Source: Paraburkholderia franconis
GTDB taxonomy: Bacteria; Pseudomonadota; Gammaproteobacteria; Burkholderiales; Burkholderiaceae
DNA: 64,000 nucleotides
Assembly (NCBI RefSeq): GCF_009362735.1
Contig: NZ_WHNP01000041.1
Span: forward strand, 1-64,000
Direction: 5' to 3'
The position numbers and the translations under genes are program-made. Shown here piece after piece: positions 52,796 to 61,996 of this stretch (position 1 is its first letter; the number at the start of each line of letters is the position of its first letter). The notes under the pieces are model-generated. The model had not been told where the DNA came from. It ran no database searches and saw nothing but the letters and a program-made list of their open reading frames with translations.

Positions 52796-55018
52796 ATGAC
52801 CATCAACGCATGTCAGCACAAGCCGACGCTCTTTTTGCGTCGCCCGACACTGGCGGCTTCCGCCGCTTTTGCTCTCGTTCTGTCTCTAACGCCCATTGTG
52901 AGCGCCGCTGGGCAATCTCAACTCGCAGTTGCCTTTGCGCAGCTCGACAAGAGCCGGCTTGCCACGCGCAGCGTGTCGCTCGCCGATCTCGGTCTGCGTG
53001 AAGAGATCGTGCTTCAGGCACCGGAATCCGCCCGTGAGCTGTACTTGCCCGTACCCGCAAACGTGCCGCTGGTGGACGCCACGCTCGAACTGAATGGCGG
53101 CTATCTGCGCAGCAACGGCGGCAGAACGACAATGCTGCTGTCGCTGGACGGCTCGCCCGTCGTCTCGCGTACTTTCACGCAATCGCAAGGCGACGCCGCA
53201 GTCAACGTCGGGGTCGATGGGGCACCGCGCGCTTCTGGCTTCGTGCGGGTCGGCGCCAACTGGCAGTCAGTCCTCAGCAACGACGTTTGCACTGATCAAT
53301 CGGCGCTCGGCAATGTGTGGCGCATCGATCCGACTTCACGCCTGACATACCGGTTCGATCCGCAGAACGTGCAGGACTTGCGCACGGCCTGGAATGCGAT
53401 GCCGCAACGTCCCGTTGTGGCAATCGCGGCCCGCAAGATCGATCAGCAGGCGTTCGATACGGCGAGGCGGGCCATCCAGCTTCTGCAGCGCGACGGCCGC
53501 CAACCGGTTGTTCGCGCCTGGCCTTTTGCGGGCACGACAGTCGATCTGGCCTCACTTGATGTCCCCTCGCCGCTCCGCGAGGTTCCGGCATTTGCTGCGC
53601 TCGCCGCGGGCGGAAAGCACCGAATAGCAGATTCAGCCGAAGCAGGCGCCTTGATCGCGCTTGCGCCTGCCGCCGTTTTCGCTCCCGATGTGATCGTGAC
53701 CGACGATGCAACACTGAGCGGACTCGACGCCTCGATGAATGCCCTTCGTGCACAGATTGCGGCAGTCTCCACCGAGGCGGCGAACGCATTTGACGAGTGG
53801 CGCGCGCGCAATATCGGTCCAATCGAGAGACCGCTCGTTGCGGGCGAAGTGCGGCTTGCGCATCTTGCGGGTCAACCCGTCATTGTGGTCCGAAACGCCG
53901 AAGCGCTCGTGTCGCTCACGCGGAGCTGGCGCGGCATAAACGTGACAAGCCGCGTTGTCGTTCACGAACTCGAGAGCACGGCGGCTGCCGGTGCAGACCG
54001 TATAGCGCTCTCGCTTGTCGGCGGCGAACCCCGAAGCTTCGATATCGTAGATCGCGGAACCTGGGAAGCGAACTTCGATCTCGGCGCCGTTGCCATTGCG
54101 GGCAAGATTCCGGACGAGGTCGTTCTCGACGTTTCAGCGGCGCCGTCCGATACGGGAACGGGTGCCTCACTGGCGATTTATTTCAACGACATATTGATCG
54201 GCTCCGACATGCTGGGCAGCGATGGGAAGCCCCAGCGCGTCAGCGCGCACATCCCGCGATATGCGCTTGCGCCGACCAATCAGATACGCGCCGTCTTCCA
54301 GCGCCAGCCCGACGGGAAATGCAAGGGGCGTGACCACGGTCGACCCGTCGCTGTTCTGCCAGGCAGTCATCTAACGCTGGTGAAGGCGAACCTTGACGAT
54401 GATTTCACCGGTATGGTGGCCCGTTTTGCATCCCAGGCAGAAGTGCTGGTGCCAGCGAAATATCTCGCCGACGCCGTCGACACATTGCCGCGCGTGGCCC
54501 GCGTGGCCGAGACCGTTGGTATCGAGCCGTCCAGGTCCAGCCTGACTATCGTCGGGGACGCTGATCCCGCAAGGCCGGGCGGTCCGTTCCTGGCCATGGA
54601 CGTCACGTTAGATCGGGAGCATGCGCATGTCGCTGTTTCGCATGATCGACTCTTGCTCACGAGTGCAACGGGGAAAACGCTGGCCGACGTATCGGGGCTT
54701 ACGGACATCGCCGCAATCGAGGCCGTCAAGTCGGCAAACGTGCCGGGCATTGCGTACCGCACGCTGAGCGGCAATTCACCATTGCTTCCCGTTTCGGTCA
54801 GGCTCAGTCGCGGCGATGTTGCCCTTGTCGGCGACAGCGGCGTGCTGCGCCGCTTCGATACGCAGCACCCCGGCAACGTGCTTCCGACCGACGACGGCTC
54901 GAACTGGCTGGCGCAGCACTGGTACCGGTGGGGCGTCCCATTGGTGATCGTGTCCGGCTTTCTGATCCTGCTGCTGGTTGCGCAACTCGTTCGACGTAAG
55001 CATCGGGAAAAATCGTGA
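52796..55018 (+). CDS. BcsB-like periplasmic glycan-synthase partner
   Basis: The product is 740 residues from ATG 52796; the open frame upstream overlaps wecB. A signal peptide (ends near 'VSAAGQSQ') is followed by tandem carbohydrate-binding and alpha/beta domains of BcsB type ('VSLADLGLREEIVLQAPESA', 'RELYLPVPANVPLVDATLEL', 'YFNDILIGSDMLG'). A C-terminal membrane helix ('LVIVSGFLILLLVAQLV') and a basic tail complete it. In cellulose synthesis BcsB guides the emerging chain through the periplasm and its C-terminal helix docks on the synthase. The next gene, an NfrB-type synthase, starts inside its stop codon (GTGA), so a 1:1 complex is likely. E. coli nfrAB has no such partner that I know of. 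Confidence 0.82.
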   Translation: MTINACQHKPTLFLRRPTLAASAAFALVLSLTPIVSAAGQSQLAVAFAQLDKSRLATRSVSLADLGLREEIVLQAPESARELYLPVPANVPLVDATLELNGGYLRSNGGRTTMLLSLDGSPVVSRTFTQSQGDAAVNVGVDGAPRASGFVRVGANWQSVLSNDVCTDQSALGNVWRIDPTSRLTYRFDPQNVQDLRTAWNAMPQRPVVAIAARKIDQQAFDTARRAIQLLQRDGRQPVVRAWPFAGTTVDLASLDVPSPLREVPAFAALAAGGKHRIADSAEAGALIALAPAAVFAPDVIVTDDATLSGLDASMNALRAQIAAVSTEAANAFDEWRARNIGPIERPLVAGEVRLAHLAGQPVIVVRNAEALVSLTRSWRGINVTSRVVVHELESTAAAGADRIALSLVGGEPRSFDIVDRGTWEANFDLGAVAIAGKIPDEVVLDVSAAPSDTGTGASLAIYFNDILIGSDMLGSDGKPQRVSAHIPRYALAPTNQIRAVFQRQPDGKCKGRDHGRPVAVLPGSHLTLVKANLDDDFTGMVARFASQAEVLVPAKYLADAVDTLPRVARVAETVGIEPSRSSLTIVGDADPARPGGPFLAMDVTLDREHAHVAVSHDRLLLTSATGKTLADVSGLTDIAAIEAVKSANVPGIAYRTLSGNSPLLPVSVRLSRGDVALVGDSGVLRRFDTQHPGNVLPTDDGSNWLAQHWYRWGVPLVIVSGFLILLLVAQLVRRKHREKS

Positions 55019-57234
55019 CGCTCGCCGCCTTCAAATGGTATCTGGGCTACTTTGTGGCCCAGTATTATCGGGGCCTCGAATATGTCGCCGCGGTTGTCGC
55101 GGTCCTTATTCTGATATCGAGTCTCGATGATCTCTTCGTCGATCTCTGGTATTGGGTCCGCGCGACGTGGCGCCGGGTAACGATAGAGAGAACATATACC
55201 CCGCTGACTGTCGATCAGCTCTACACACGCGACGAACAGCCGATCGCGATCATGGTGCCTGCGTGGCTGGAATACGACGTGATCGCGGCGATGATCGAGG
55301 ATATGGTGCGGGTGCTCGACTACCGTAATTACATGGTATTCGTCGGCACCTATCAGAACGATCCCCAGACGATCAGTGAAGTCGAGCGCATGCGGCGCCG
55401 CTATAAGCAGTTGCGGCGTGTCGAGGTACCGCATGACGGTCCGACATGCAAGGCCGACTGTCTGAACTGGGTCATTCAGGCCATCTTCAGGCATGAACGC
55501 GAAGCTGGGGTGGAATTCGCCGGCGTCGTCCTTCACGACAGCGAGGACGTACTGCACCCCGTCGAGCTGCGCTTTTTCAACTATCTGCTGCCCCGCAAGG
55601 ACATGATTCAGCTGCCCGTCGCTTCGCTCGAACGCGACTGGTTCGAGCTTGTGGCCGGCACATACATGGACGAGTTCGCCGAATGGCACGCGAAGGATCT
55701 TGTCGTGCGCGAAAGCCTTTCCGGCTCCGTGCCGTCGGCGGGCGTGGGCACATGTTTTTCGCGGCGCGCGCTGCTCACGCTGGCCGCGCAGACGGACAAC
55801 CAGCCGTTCAATACAGAGAGCCTTACCGAGGACTACGACGTTGGAGCTCGACTGGCCAAGCTGGACATGCAATCGATCTTCGCGCGCTTCTCCGTACAGT
55901 TCGCGACCCGTCGAAAGTCCTGGTTCGGCTTCGGCAAGGAACGGGACATCACACTGACGATGCCGCTGTGCGTGCGTGAATTCTTCCCCGATACGTTTCG
56001 CACCGCGTACAGGCAAAGGGCGCGATGGTGCCTGGGTATCGGCCTGCAAGGCTGGCAGCACACAGGATGGACGGGTTCGCTCGCAAACCGGTACCTGCTC
56101 TTCCGCGACAGGAAGGGCATCGTCACGGCACTGGTCGGCATGGTCGCTTATGCCCTGGTACTGCAGTTCCTGCTGTTCGCAGGAGCAAGCGCACTGGACC
56201 TGATGCCGGAATTGATCGCGTCGCCGTTCGCTGACGCCCGCTGGTTCGATGGCGTCCTGATGGCGAACGGTGTCGCGATGGTACTGCGCGTGTTCCAGCG
56301 CATCTACTTTGTCACCCGGCTGTACGGTTGGGAGCACGGGGTGCTGTCGGTTCCGCGGATGGTGGTCGGCAACTTCGTGAACTTCATGGCCGTCTCGCGC
56401 GCCTGGAAGCTGTTCATTGTCCATCTCGTCACGGGCAAGCGCCTCGCATGGGACAAGACGATGCACGACTTTCCATCTGCCGATGGCCTGGCCAACCGGC
56501 GTCAACGGCTTGGCGAACTGCTCGTGTCATGGCAGGCAATCGATGCTCGCCGGCTTGAGCTCGCGCTCGAGGAAACCCACGCGCGTGAAGCGCCACTTGG
56601 TCGGGTCCTGATGGCCAAGGGGTGGCTGGATGAAGAGACGCTCGCTGAAGCAATAGCATTCCAGGCGGATCTGCCGCGCGGCATGCTCGATCGCGATGTA
56701 TTGAGACAGAACGCCGCCGGATTGCCGATCGATGCGATCGTGCGGCATCGCATCCTCCCGCACGGGTTCGAAAGCGATCAGCAGATGATCCTGCTCACTG
56801 CAAGTCCTCTCCCTGAGGAAACGCTCGCACAACTCACCTCGACCTACGGGGTCGCGCTAACACAGCAGATCGTCAGCGAAGGAGAAATCGTCGCAGGGTT
56901 ACGCTTCCTGCGGGGTATTGATGATGCGATATCAAGCGGCTCGCATTCCACTGGTGGCCACGATGAGCAGTCTCTGACGAGCGATGAGCAACCGGATGCA
57001 AACCATGCAAGCGTGACGATCTCGCGAAGCGTGCCGCTCATCGGCGACCTTCTTATCGAACAAGGCCATGTGCAGCGTGAGGCGTTCGAGCGCGCCATGC
57101 AGGACTATCGTCCGGACCGTCATGGCCTGATTGGCGACTATATGGTGGCGCGAAACGTCATTTCCAGCGACGCGCTCGCATCCGCAATCAAAGAACAGCG
57201 CCGTTTGCGCGGCGAACCAACGGCAGCGGCATGA
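55015..57234 (+). CDS. nfrB: NfrB-like membrane glycosyltransferase with MshEN-type c-di-GMP domains
   Basis: The product is 739 residues. One N-terminal membrane helix precedes a GT2 domain: 'VPHDGPTCKADCLNWVIQ', 'VVLHDSEDVLHP' (D-x-x-D), 'FNTESLTEDYDVGARL' (TED) and 'YRQRARWCLGIGLQGWQ' (the Q/R-x-x-R-W motif). Three or four more helices follow (~365-465). The cytoplasmic C-terminus has an MshEN/GspE-N-like segment starting at Arg498 ('RLGELLVSWQAIDARRLELA', then 'LGRVLMAKGWLDEETL') and a second at ~675-735 ('IGDLLIEQGHVQREAFERAM', then 'IGDYMVARNVIS'). MshEN domains bind c-di-GMP, which activates NfrB in E. coli. The second segment looks like a duplication. Overlaps nfrA by 4 bp. Confidence 0.9.
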   Translation: MTLAAFKWYLGYFVAQYYRGLEYVAAVVAVLILISSLDDLFVDLWYWVRATWRRVTIERTYTPLTVDQLYTRDEQPIAIMVPAWLEYDVIAAMIEDMVRVLDYRNYMVFVGTYQNDPQTISEVERMRRRYKQLRRVEVPHDGPTCKADCLNWVIQAIFRHEREAGVEFAGVVLHDSEDVLHPVELRFFNYLLPRKDMIQLPVASLERDWFELVAGTYMDEFAEWHAKDLVVRESLSGSVPSAGVGTCFSRRALLTLAAQTDNQPFNTESLTEDYDVGARLAKLDMQSIFARFSVQFATRRKSWFGFGKERDITLTMPLCVREFFPDTFRTAYRQRARWCLGIGLQGWQHTGWTGSLANRYLLFRDRKGIVTALVGMVAYALVLQFLLFAGASALDLMPELIASPFADARWFDGVLMANGVAMVLRVFQRIYFVTRLYGWEHGVLSVPRMVVGNFVNFMAVSRAWKLFIVHLVTGKRLAWDKTMHDFPSADGLANRRQRLGELLVSWQAIDARRLELALEETHAREAPLGRVLMAKGWLDEETLAEAIAFQADLPRGMLDRDVLRQNAAGLPIDAIVRHRILPHGFESDQQMILLTASPLPEETLAQLTSTYGVALTQQIVSEGEIVAGLRFLRGIDDAISSGSHSTGGHDEQSLTSDEQPDANHASVTISRSVPLIGDLLIEQGHVQREAFERAMQDYRPDRHGLIGDYMVARNVISSDALASAIKEQRRLRGEPTAAA

Positions 57235-59777
57235 TTCCCTTTCTGATCAATGAGCAGCGCGCGCTGGCCTGTGCGCTTGGACTGGCATGCGCCACAATGT
57301 ACGCATCTGTCGCCACAGCTGTTGAGACCTCGCGTGCACCGCGTCCGCAGACGGCATTCGGGACGTCCACACCCGCCCCGCTTGCAGCAACGGTCGCAAC
57401 GCAGCGCAACACCAGCTCGACAGAAACAACGAATGAGCTGCCACTTTCCGGTGCAGCGTATCGCGTTGCGCAAAGGGCTTATGCCGAATACGACGCCCGG
57501 GATTACTCACGCTCGGCAGACTCGGCGGCAGAAGCGATTCGCCAGCGCCCGGACGTGCTCTCGCTACGTTTGCTGCGCGCCAACGCGCTGGCAGCAGACC
57601 ATCGCTACACAGACGCGTTGCGCACGGTCAGCGAAGCGATGAAAGACTTCGGACCCGAACCTGCCCTCGTCTCGCTACGAGAAAGCATCCAGCGGATCAT
57701 GCCGGCACCGCGCAAGCCGCACACAACTGCCGTTGCCAGCGTGCAGCCGGCCGATCTTGCCGGTCCGGCTCTCGTTGCCGCACAACGTGCGTATGATGCA
57801 AGCGCGAAGGGCGACTATGCGATTGCCGCGCAGAGCGCGCACGAGGCCGTGACATTGCGCCCGACGATCATGCGCCTTCGGCTGCTGGAGATCGATGCGC
57901 TTCTGGGCTCTGGCAACATCGAGGCTGCATGGCAGGCGCAAGCGGACGCAGCCAGACTGCTGGGCGACACGGACGAGCTTCGCAAGCGACGCGCGTATAT
58001 TGGCGATGAACTCGCAAAACAGTCTGCGACAAAGGCATTGGACGCGCGCCGCCGCGGCGATGTCGCTGAGGCAACGGTATTCGCACGTCAGGCGTCGACG
58101 TACGCACCTGAACGTGCCTCCTATCGCCTTCAGCTGATGGAAAGCCTGCTGGCACAAAACGATCTTGCGGGTCTATCCGGCGTGGCAGGCGATGCGATCG
58201 CGTCCGACGCCGGGAAGACAACGCCATATGTGCTGCGCGGCTATGCGCGCATGGCGCAAGGTGACGCGACGGGCGCGGATGCCGACTTCGCGTCTGCGCT
58301 ACAGCAGCCCGACACCTCGGAACGTCAGCAGCGCCTTGCGCGTCTGATCGTCGCGGATGTCTGGCTCGCGCAAGCAAAGCCGCAGCGCACGCTCGACGTG
58401 CTCGCATCACTGGACATGAAGGGTGATGACACTGACGCGCTCATCACCTGGCGACGCAGGCAAGCGCAGATGGCGTTGGCCACTGCAACTCCGGAACATT
58501 CGACAACGCCTAAGCCGATTCTCGACTGCACGATCGACAGCTTCGGCGCATGGTGTGAAATCGAACCGTCGGATCCGGCATATGCAGTCTCTCGCGCGGC
58601 ATCGAAAGCTCTGGCTACAGGTGACCGGTCGGCCGCACTCGATCTGAGCCGGGAAGCGGTTCAACTCGCTCCCGACAATCCCCAGCATCGACTCGAGCTC
58701 ATTACCGCGCTCGACAATCACGGCGATCGTGCCGGAGCAAACGCCGAAGCGATCAGCCTGGTGAATGCAGGCATGCTGGACGCCATGCCCGATATGCCCG
58801 CCGCCTACATTGCGCAGCGGGCGCGAAAACCGGGGCTCGCATATAACCACTTTGCGGCGGCAGACCTTGAGGGAAAGTTGCCGCCATCGGCCGCCGCGGA
58901 CGCCGCATATAGCGCACAGCAGGTGCATCACAACCATGATTCGGCACGTTACTTCGAGCGCGCCATCGACTATGCCGACGCCGACGAGGGAACCGCGACG
59001 ACGCCGCAAGCACTTCATGACATGCGCGCCGCACACGCGGACGTCACCCGCAATTGGGGTGCCGATTTCGCCATCGGCTACCGGGGCGCGGGCATGCAAT
59101 CCAGTTTTGCCGCGGCACCTATACCGCGGACGTCGAATAACTGGCAAGCAGGTGGTGAAATCTACTGGCGTCCATTCGGTAGCCTCGGAGACAGAAAGTT
59201 CGAAGTCTATGCGAGAGGGAGTGACAGTTTCGGCGTGCAAGGCCAAGGCAATCCGAGCGGCGTATCCACACTGACCTCGGCGGTCGGCGCCAGGGCGAAG
59301 CCGCTTGCGCAGGTCAATGCAATCGGCGCGTTCGAGCGTGTCTTCGCAATTGGCTCTCATGCGCAGTCGGACTGGCTCGCGCGGCTGGCTTACTCAGGCG
59401 GCTTCGGAACGGAACGGCGGATTGACGCGCCGTCGTGGTGGACGACGGATATCTATACGGAGTTTGGGCGCTACGTGAACCACGAGACCACCTATGCAAC
59501 CGGTAGCGTCCGCTTCGGACGCAGTTGGCGAGTCGATCCCGTCAGCCCGCGACTGACTACCTTTGCATATGGCGTAGCGGGTATCGACTACGATACATCT
59601 GTCGATCACAGTTGGCCCGTGGGAGCCGGTGTCGGCGTCTCCGCAAGGTACTGGATGCGCGATAGCCAATATGACGCGCCAAGGTCGTTCGTCGACCTTT
59701 CCCTCCAGTACAGGTTCAAGGTCTCCGGAGACGATCGGGCGCGTGGCGTGTTCTTCATTGCAGTCTACTCGTACTGA
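57231..59777 (+). CDS. nfrA: NfrA-like outer-membrane glycan exporter
   Basis: The product is 848 residues. A signal peptide (ends near 'ASVATAVE') is followed by a long periplasmic TPR-like region (~70-590; 'AQRAYAEYDARDYSRSADSA', 'AAQRAYDASAKGDYAIAAQS', 'ALDLSREAVQLAPDNPQHRL'). The C-terminal ~240 residues are beta-strand rich with aromatic strand ends and finish 'RGVFFIAVYSY', as in NfrA C-terminal beta-barrel domains. E. coli NfrA is the outer-membrane receptor for phage N4 and the presumed secretion pore for the NfrB glycan. The TPR-plus-barrel plan parallels BcsC and PgaA. Confidence 0.88.
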   Translation: MIPFLINEQRALACALGLACATMYASVATAVETSRAPRPQTAFGTSTPAPLAATVATQRNTSSTETTNELPLSGAAYRVAQRAYAEYDARDYSRSADSAAEAIRQRPDVLSLRLLRANALAADHRYTDALRTVSEAMKDFGPEPALVSLRESIQRIMPAPRKPHTTAVASVQPADLAGPALVAAQRAYDASAKGDYAIAAQSAHEAVTLRPTIMRLRLLEIDALLGSGNIEAAWQAQADAARLLGDTDELRKRRAYIGDELAKQSATKALDARRRGDVAEATVFARQASTYAPERASYRLQLMESLLAQNDLAGLSGVAGDAIASDAGKTTPYVLRGYARMAQGDATGADADFASALQQPDTSERQQRLARLIVADVWLAQAKPQRTLDVLASLDMKGDDTDALITWRRRQAQMALATATPEHSTTPKPILDCTIDSFGAWCEIEPSDPAYAVSRAASKALATGDRSAALDLSREAVQLAPDNPQHRLELITALDNHGDRAGANAEAISLVNAGMLDAMPDMPAAYIAQRARKPGLAYNHFAAADLEGKLPPSAAADAAYSAQQVHHNHDSARYFERAIDYADADEGTATTPQALHDMRAAHADVTRNWGADFAIGYRGAGMQSSFAAAPIPRTSNNWQAGGEIYWRPFGSLGDRKFEVYARGSDSFGVQGQGNPSGVSTLTSAVGARAKPLAQVNAIGAFERVFAIGSHAQSDWLARLAYSGGFGTERRIDAPSWWTTDIYTEFGRYVNHETTYATGSVRFGRSWRVDPVSPRLTTFAYGVAGIDYDTSVDHSWPVGAGVGVSARYWMRDSQYDAPRSFVDLSLQYRFKVSGDDRARGVFFIAVYSY

Positions 59778-59804
59778 TTCTCGGAAACGCTCAGCGGCAC
59801 ACGT

Positions 59805-60719
59805 ATGGACTCGATTGCGACAAGTCCCCGGAAGCCAATTTCCTTGTCAAAGGTGTCCCTTCTGACGGCACTCGGAATCTGGCTGGGAAGCCTGCTTACG
59901 GGCTGCGCGTCCGCTCCGGTGTCCGCGACCCTGGCGCAGGGCATCATCTGGCAGGTCGATGCGGATCACGTCCGGCCCACGGGCGACTGGGACAAGCTGG
60001 GCGTGTCGAATCTGCTCGTACAGTGGACGGCTGTCGATAACACGGCGTACGTTTCCGATGCGGGGTTGCCGACGGCAAAACGCTTGCCAGATTGGGAAGC
60101 CTTGTCGCGTGCGCCATGGGCGAACCGGGTCATCGTTGGGCTTGCGGGCAACTTTGATGAAAAGCACGCGCGGGAACATGTCTCGCAACTCGGAGAACAG
60201 TCACGCCAGCTCGCCGCTTCGCATCCGCCTGTCAGGATTGACGGCTGGTACTTTCCTGTAGAAGTGGACCCGACATGGAAAGATGCACCCACTATTGTTC
60301 GGTGGCTGAATGCGTTGCCGCGCCCCCTATGGATCAGCGTTTACGACAACACCAACATTGGCGGTAAAGCGTTGGCAGAATGGCTTGACGGTTGGTTACC
60401 CCACGACGTCGGCATTTTCTGGCAAGACGGGTGTGGCCTCTACGCGCGCGATGCGGCGGCCGCCCGCGAATACGCAGATGCGCTTTCTGCTAGGCTTGGC
60501 AAAGGCCGCGTCCGCATCATTGCCGAGGCATTTCGGCCCCGGCAAGGAGGCGGCTTTCGCCCGGCAACCGCGCAGGAACTCCTGCCGCAATTGAACGCGT
60601 ATCGAGGCTATTCGATTTACCTGTTCGATGGCCCGCATTACGTATCTTCCGACCTGGTCAAGACACTTCTTGGGTCAAGCGAGAAAGGAAGCACTGCTCA
60701 CTCGGCGGAAGCGAAATAG
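59805..60719 (+). CDS. Lipoprotein, TIM-barrel-like, last gene of the glycan operon
   Basis: The product is 304 residues. A lipoprotein signal ends in 'LGSLLTGC'. The mature part has alternating strand-helix units with Trp/Asp-rich strand ends ('GIIWQVDADHVRPTGDWDKL', 'RIDGWYFPVEVDPTWKD', 'RPLWISVYDNTNIGG', 'HDVGIFWQDGCGL', 'RVRIIAEAFRP'), consistent with a (beta/alpha)8 glycoside-hydrolase-like fold (DUF4434-type in my judgement). In E. coli ybcH lies beside nfrA; whether this is its counterpart is not certain. It may trim or modify the exported polymer. It is 27 bp downstream of nfrA. Confidence 0.65.
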   Translation: MDSIATSPRKPISLSKVSLLTALGIWLGSLLTGCASAPVSATLAQGIIWQVDADHVRPTGDWDKLGVSNLLVQWTAVDNTAYVSDAGLPTAKRLPDWEALSRAPWANRVIVGLAGNFDEKHAREHVSQLGEQSRQLAASHPPVRIDGWYFPVEVDPTWKDAPTIVRWLNALPRPLWISVYDNTNIGGKALAEWLDGWLPHDVGIFWQDGCGLYARDAAAAREYADALSARLGKGRVRIIAEAFRPRQGGGFRPATAQELLPQLNAYRGYSIYLFDGPHYVSSDLVKTLLGSSEKGSTAHSAEAK

Positions 60720-60786
60720 CATGTTGATACTGTGAGGTTGATCCGGTTCAGCGGGTTCAGCGGACGGACGTAGATCAAAATAGGTT

Positions 60787-61262
60787 CGTCACGGTGACCT
60801 GCGCATCGCTGAGGCGGGCGGCAACACGATGGGCCAGTTCTTCGTGCGCCGCGACGCCGACGGCACGATGCGCTGGTGGCTGACCGTCCACGGCAAGGGC
60901 GACAAGGAAAGGCTGGTCCCTGCGAAGCGTGAATTGATGACGGAGCTCGCCCGCTACCGACAGTCGCTGGGGATGACCGCGCTCCCCTCCCCGCATGAGG
61001 CGACGCCGCTCGTGCTGCCCATAGGTAGCACGGCAGGATCAACGTCAGGCAGTACGGCGGAATCGCCCCGGAGGAAAACCGGGCCACCAGACCGGCCCCT
61101 CTCGCGCGTGTCGCGCTGCACACGATCGACAAGCGCGTGTTTACGGGCGCCGCCGGCCGGCTGCGCGAGCGCGGCGCGGAATTCGAGGCTCGCGCCGCGC
61201 TGCTCGAGCAAGCCTCGGCGCACTGGCTGCGGCACAGCGCAGGATCGCACATGGCCGACCGG
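60787..61262 (+). pseudogene. Tyrosine recombinase relic B, frameshifted and truncated
   Basis: The first frame reads 'RHGDLRIAEAGGNTMGQFFV', 'GTMRWWLTVHGKGDKERLVP' and 'PLVLPIGSTAGSTSGS', the middle of a XerC/phage-type integrase including the catalytic Lys hairpin. Near 61100 it shifts frame into 'RVALHTIDKRVFTGAAGRL' and 'QASAHWLRHSAGSHMADR'. It then ends abruptly before the L-G-H and Tyr boxes, where the HD-domain gene begins on the other strand. Together with relic A it represents the same recombinase. Confidence 0.8.
61137..61262 (+). repeat. 126-bp direct repeat, copy B (integrase segment)
   Basis: Counterpart of 50585-50710. Here the Trp codon TGG is intact where copy A has TAG. The matched segment ends at the same 'ATGGCCGACCGG' in both, after which copy B is lost. 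Confidence 0.8.
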
Positions 61263-61291
61263 CCATGGTGGAGTTGTGCGTCGCGAAACAT

Positions 61292-61933
61292 TCAGCTTTC
61301 GAAGCTTGCCCCAAGGAGGAGGTCGCACACGTTGGGAATCTCGAGACCCGGCACCAGACGGCGGCCAATGTCGGCCAGACCGGTTCCGATGGCGGTGTGC
61401 GGCTTCTGCCTGGCGACCTCGGCTAGTGCCTCCGTGAACGCTTTCTTGAAGCCGAGCCGCGGATAGAGCGCGAGCGTATCGTCGATCAGTTGGGGAGAAA
61501 TCTCGTCCATCCTGAGCCCCATGACGTCGACATGAGCGCCGAAGTGGACGAGCGCGACTTCCGGCTCCCTGCGATCGGCAATATCAGCGGCCGAGTGAAG
61601 GGCAATGGCGTCCCAGACGATGTCGATTTTCGTCTCCGGATAGTCGTGGGCATGCAGAAACCTGCTCGCAGCGTCGGCGCCATCGACTTCGAAGCGCTTA
61701 TCCGCAGCGTGATCCTCCGACAGACCCAGGTCGTGAAGCAGCGATGCGAGATAAACCAGTTCGCGATCGTACTTCATTTGCCGCTTCTTGCCGATGAACT
61801 CCGCGAACCACCATGTCCTGTGGACATGATTAAGGAGCGGCCTCGAATGAGCCTGCCCGGCGAGGGCCGCCGCTTTGCGGGCGAGCCCGGAATCCGGTGC
61901 GATCATGCCTCCGATAGTGACAGGGAGTTTCAT
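61292..61933 (-). CDS. HD-domain protein (metal-dependent phosphohydrolase fold)
   Basis: The product is 213 residues with a strong GAGGAAGG before ATG 61933. The metal ligands fit 'LLNHVHRTWWFAEFIG' (first His), 'YLASLLHDLGLSED' (HD) and 'WDAIALHSAADIAD' (later His). The overall form resembles the cyanamide-hydratase/HD hydrolase group. Substrate unknown. It lies downstream of a MarR-type gene on the same strand. Confidence 0.8.
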   Translation of the reverse strand: MKLPVTIGGMIAPDSGLARKAAALAGQAHSRPLLNHVHRTWWFAEFIGKKRQMKYDRELVYLASLLHDLGLSEDHAADKRFEVDGADAASRFLHAHDYPETKIDIVWDAIALHSAADIADRREPEVALVHFGAHVDVMGLRMDEISPQLIDDTLALYPRLGFKKAFTEALAEVARQKPHTAIGTGLADIGRRLVPGLEIPNVCDLLLGASFES

Positions 61934-61996
61934 AGTCCTTCCTCAAATGATTACTGGTTTTACGAATCATGTTGTTGTCGCAATGCATCTGGAGGC

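Noticed and set aside
54367..56505. 712-residue minus-strand open frame
   Set aside because: Antisense across the BcsB-like and NfrB genes, no domain recognised.
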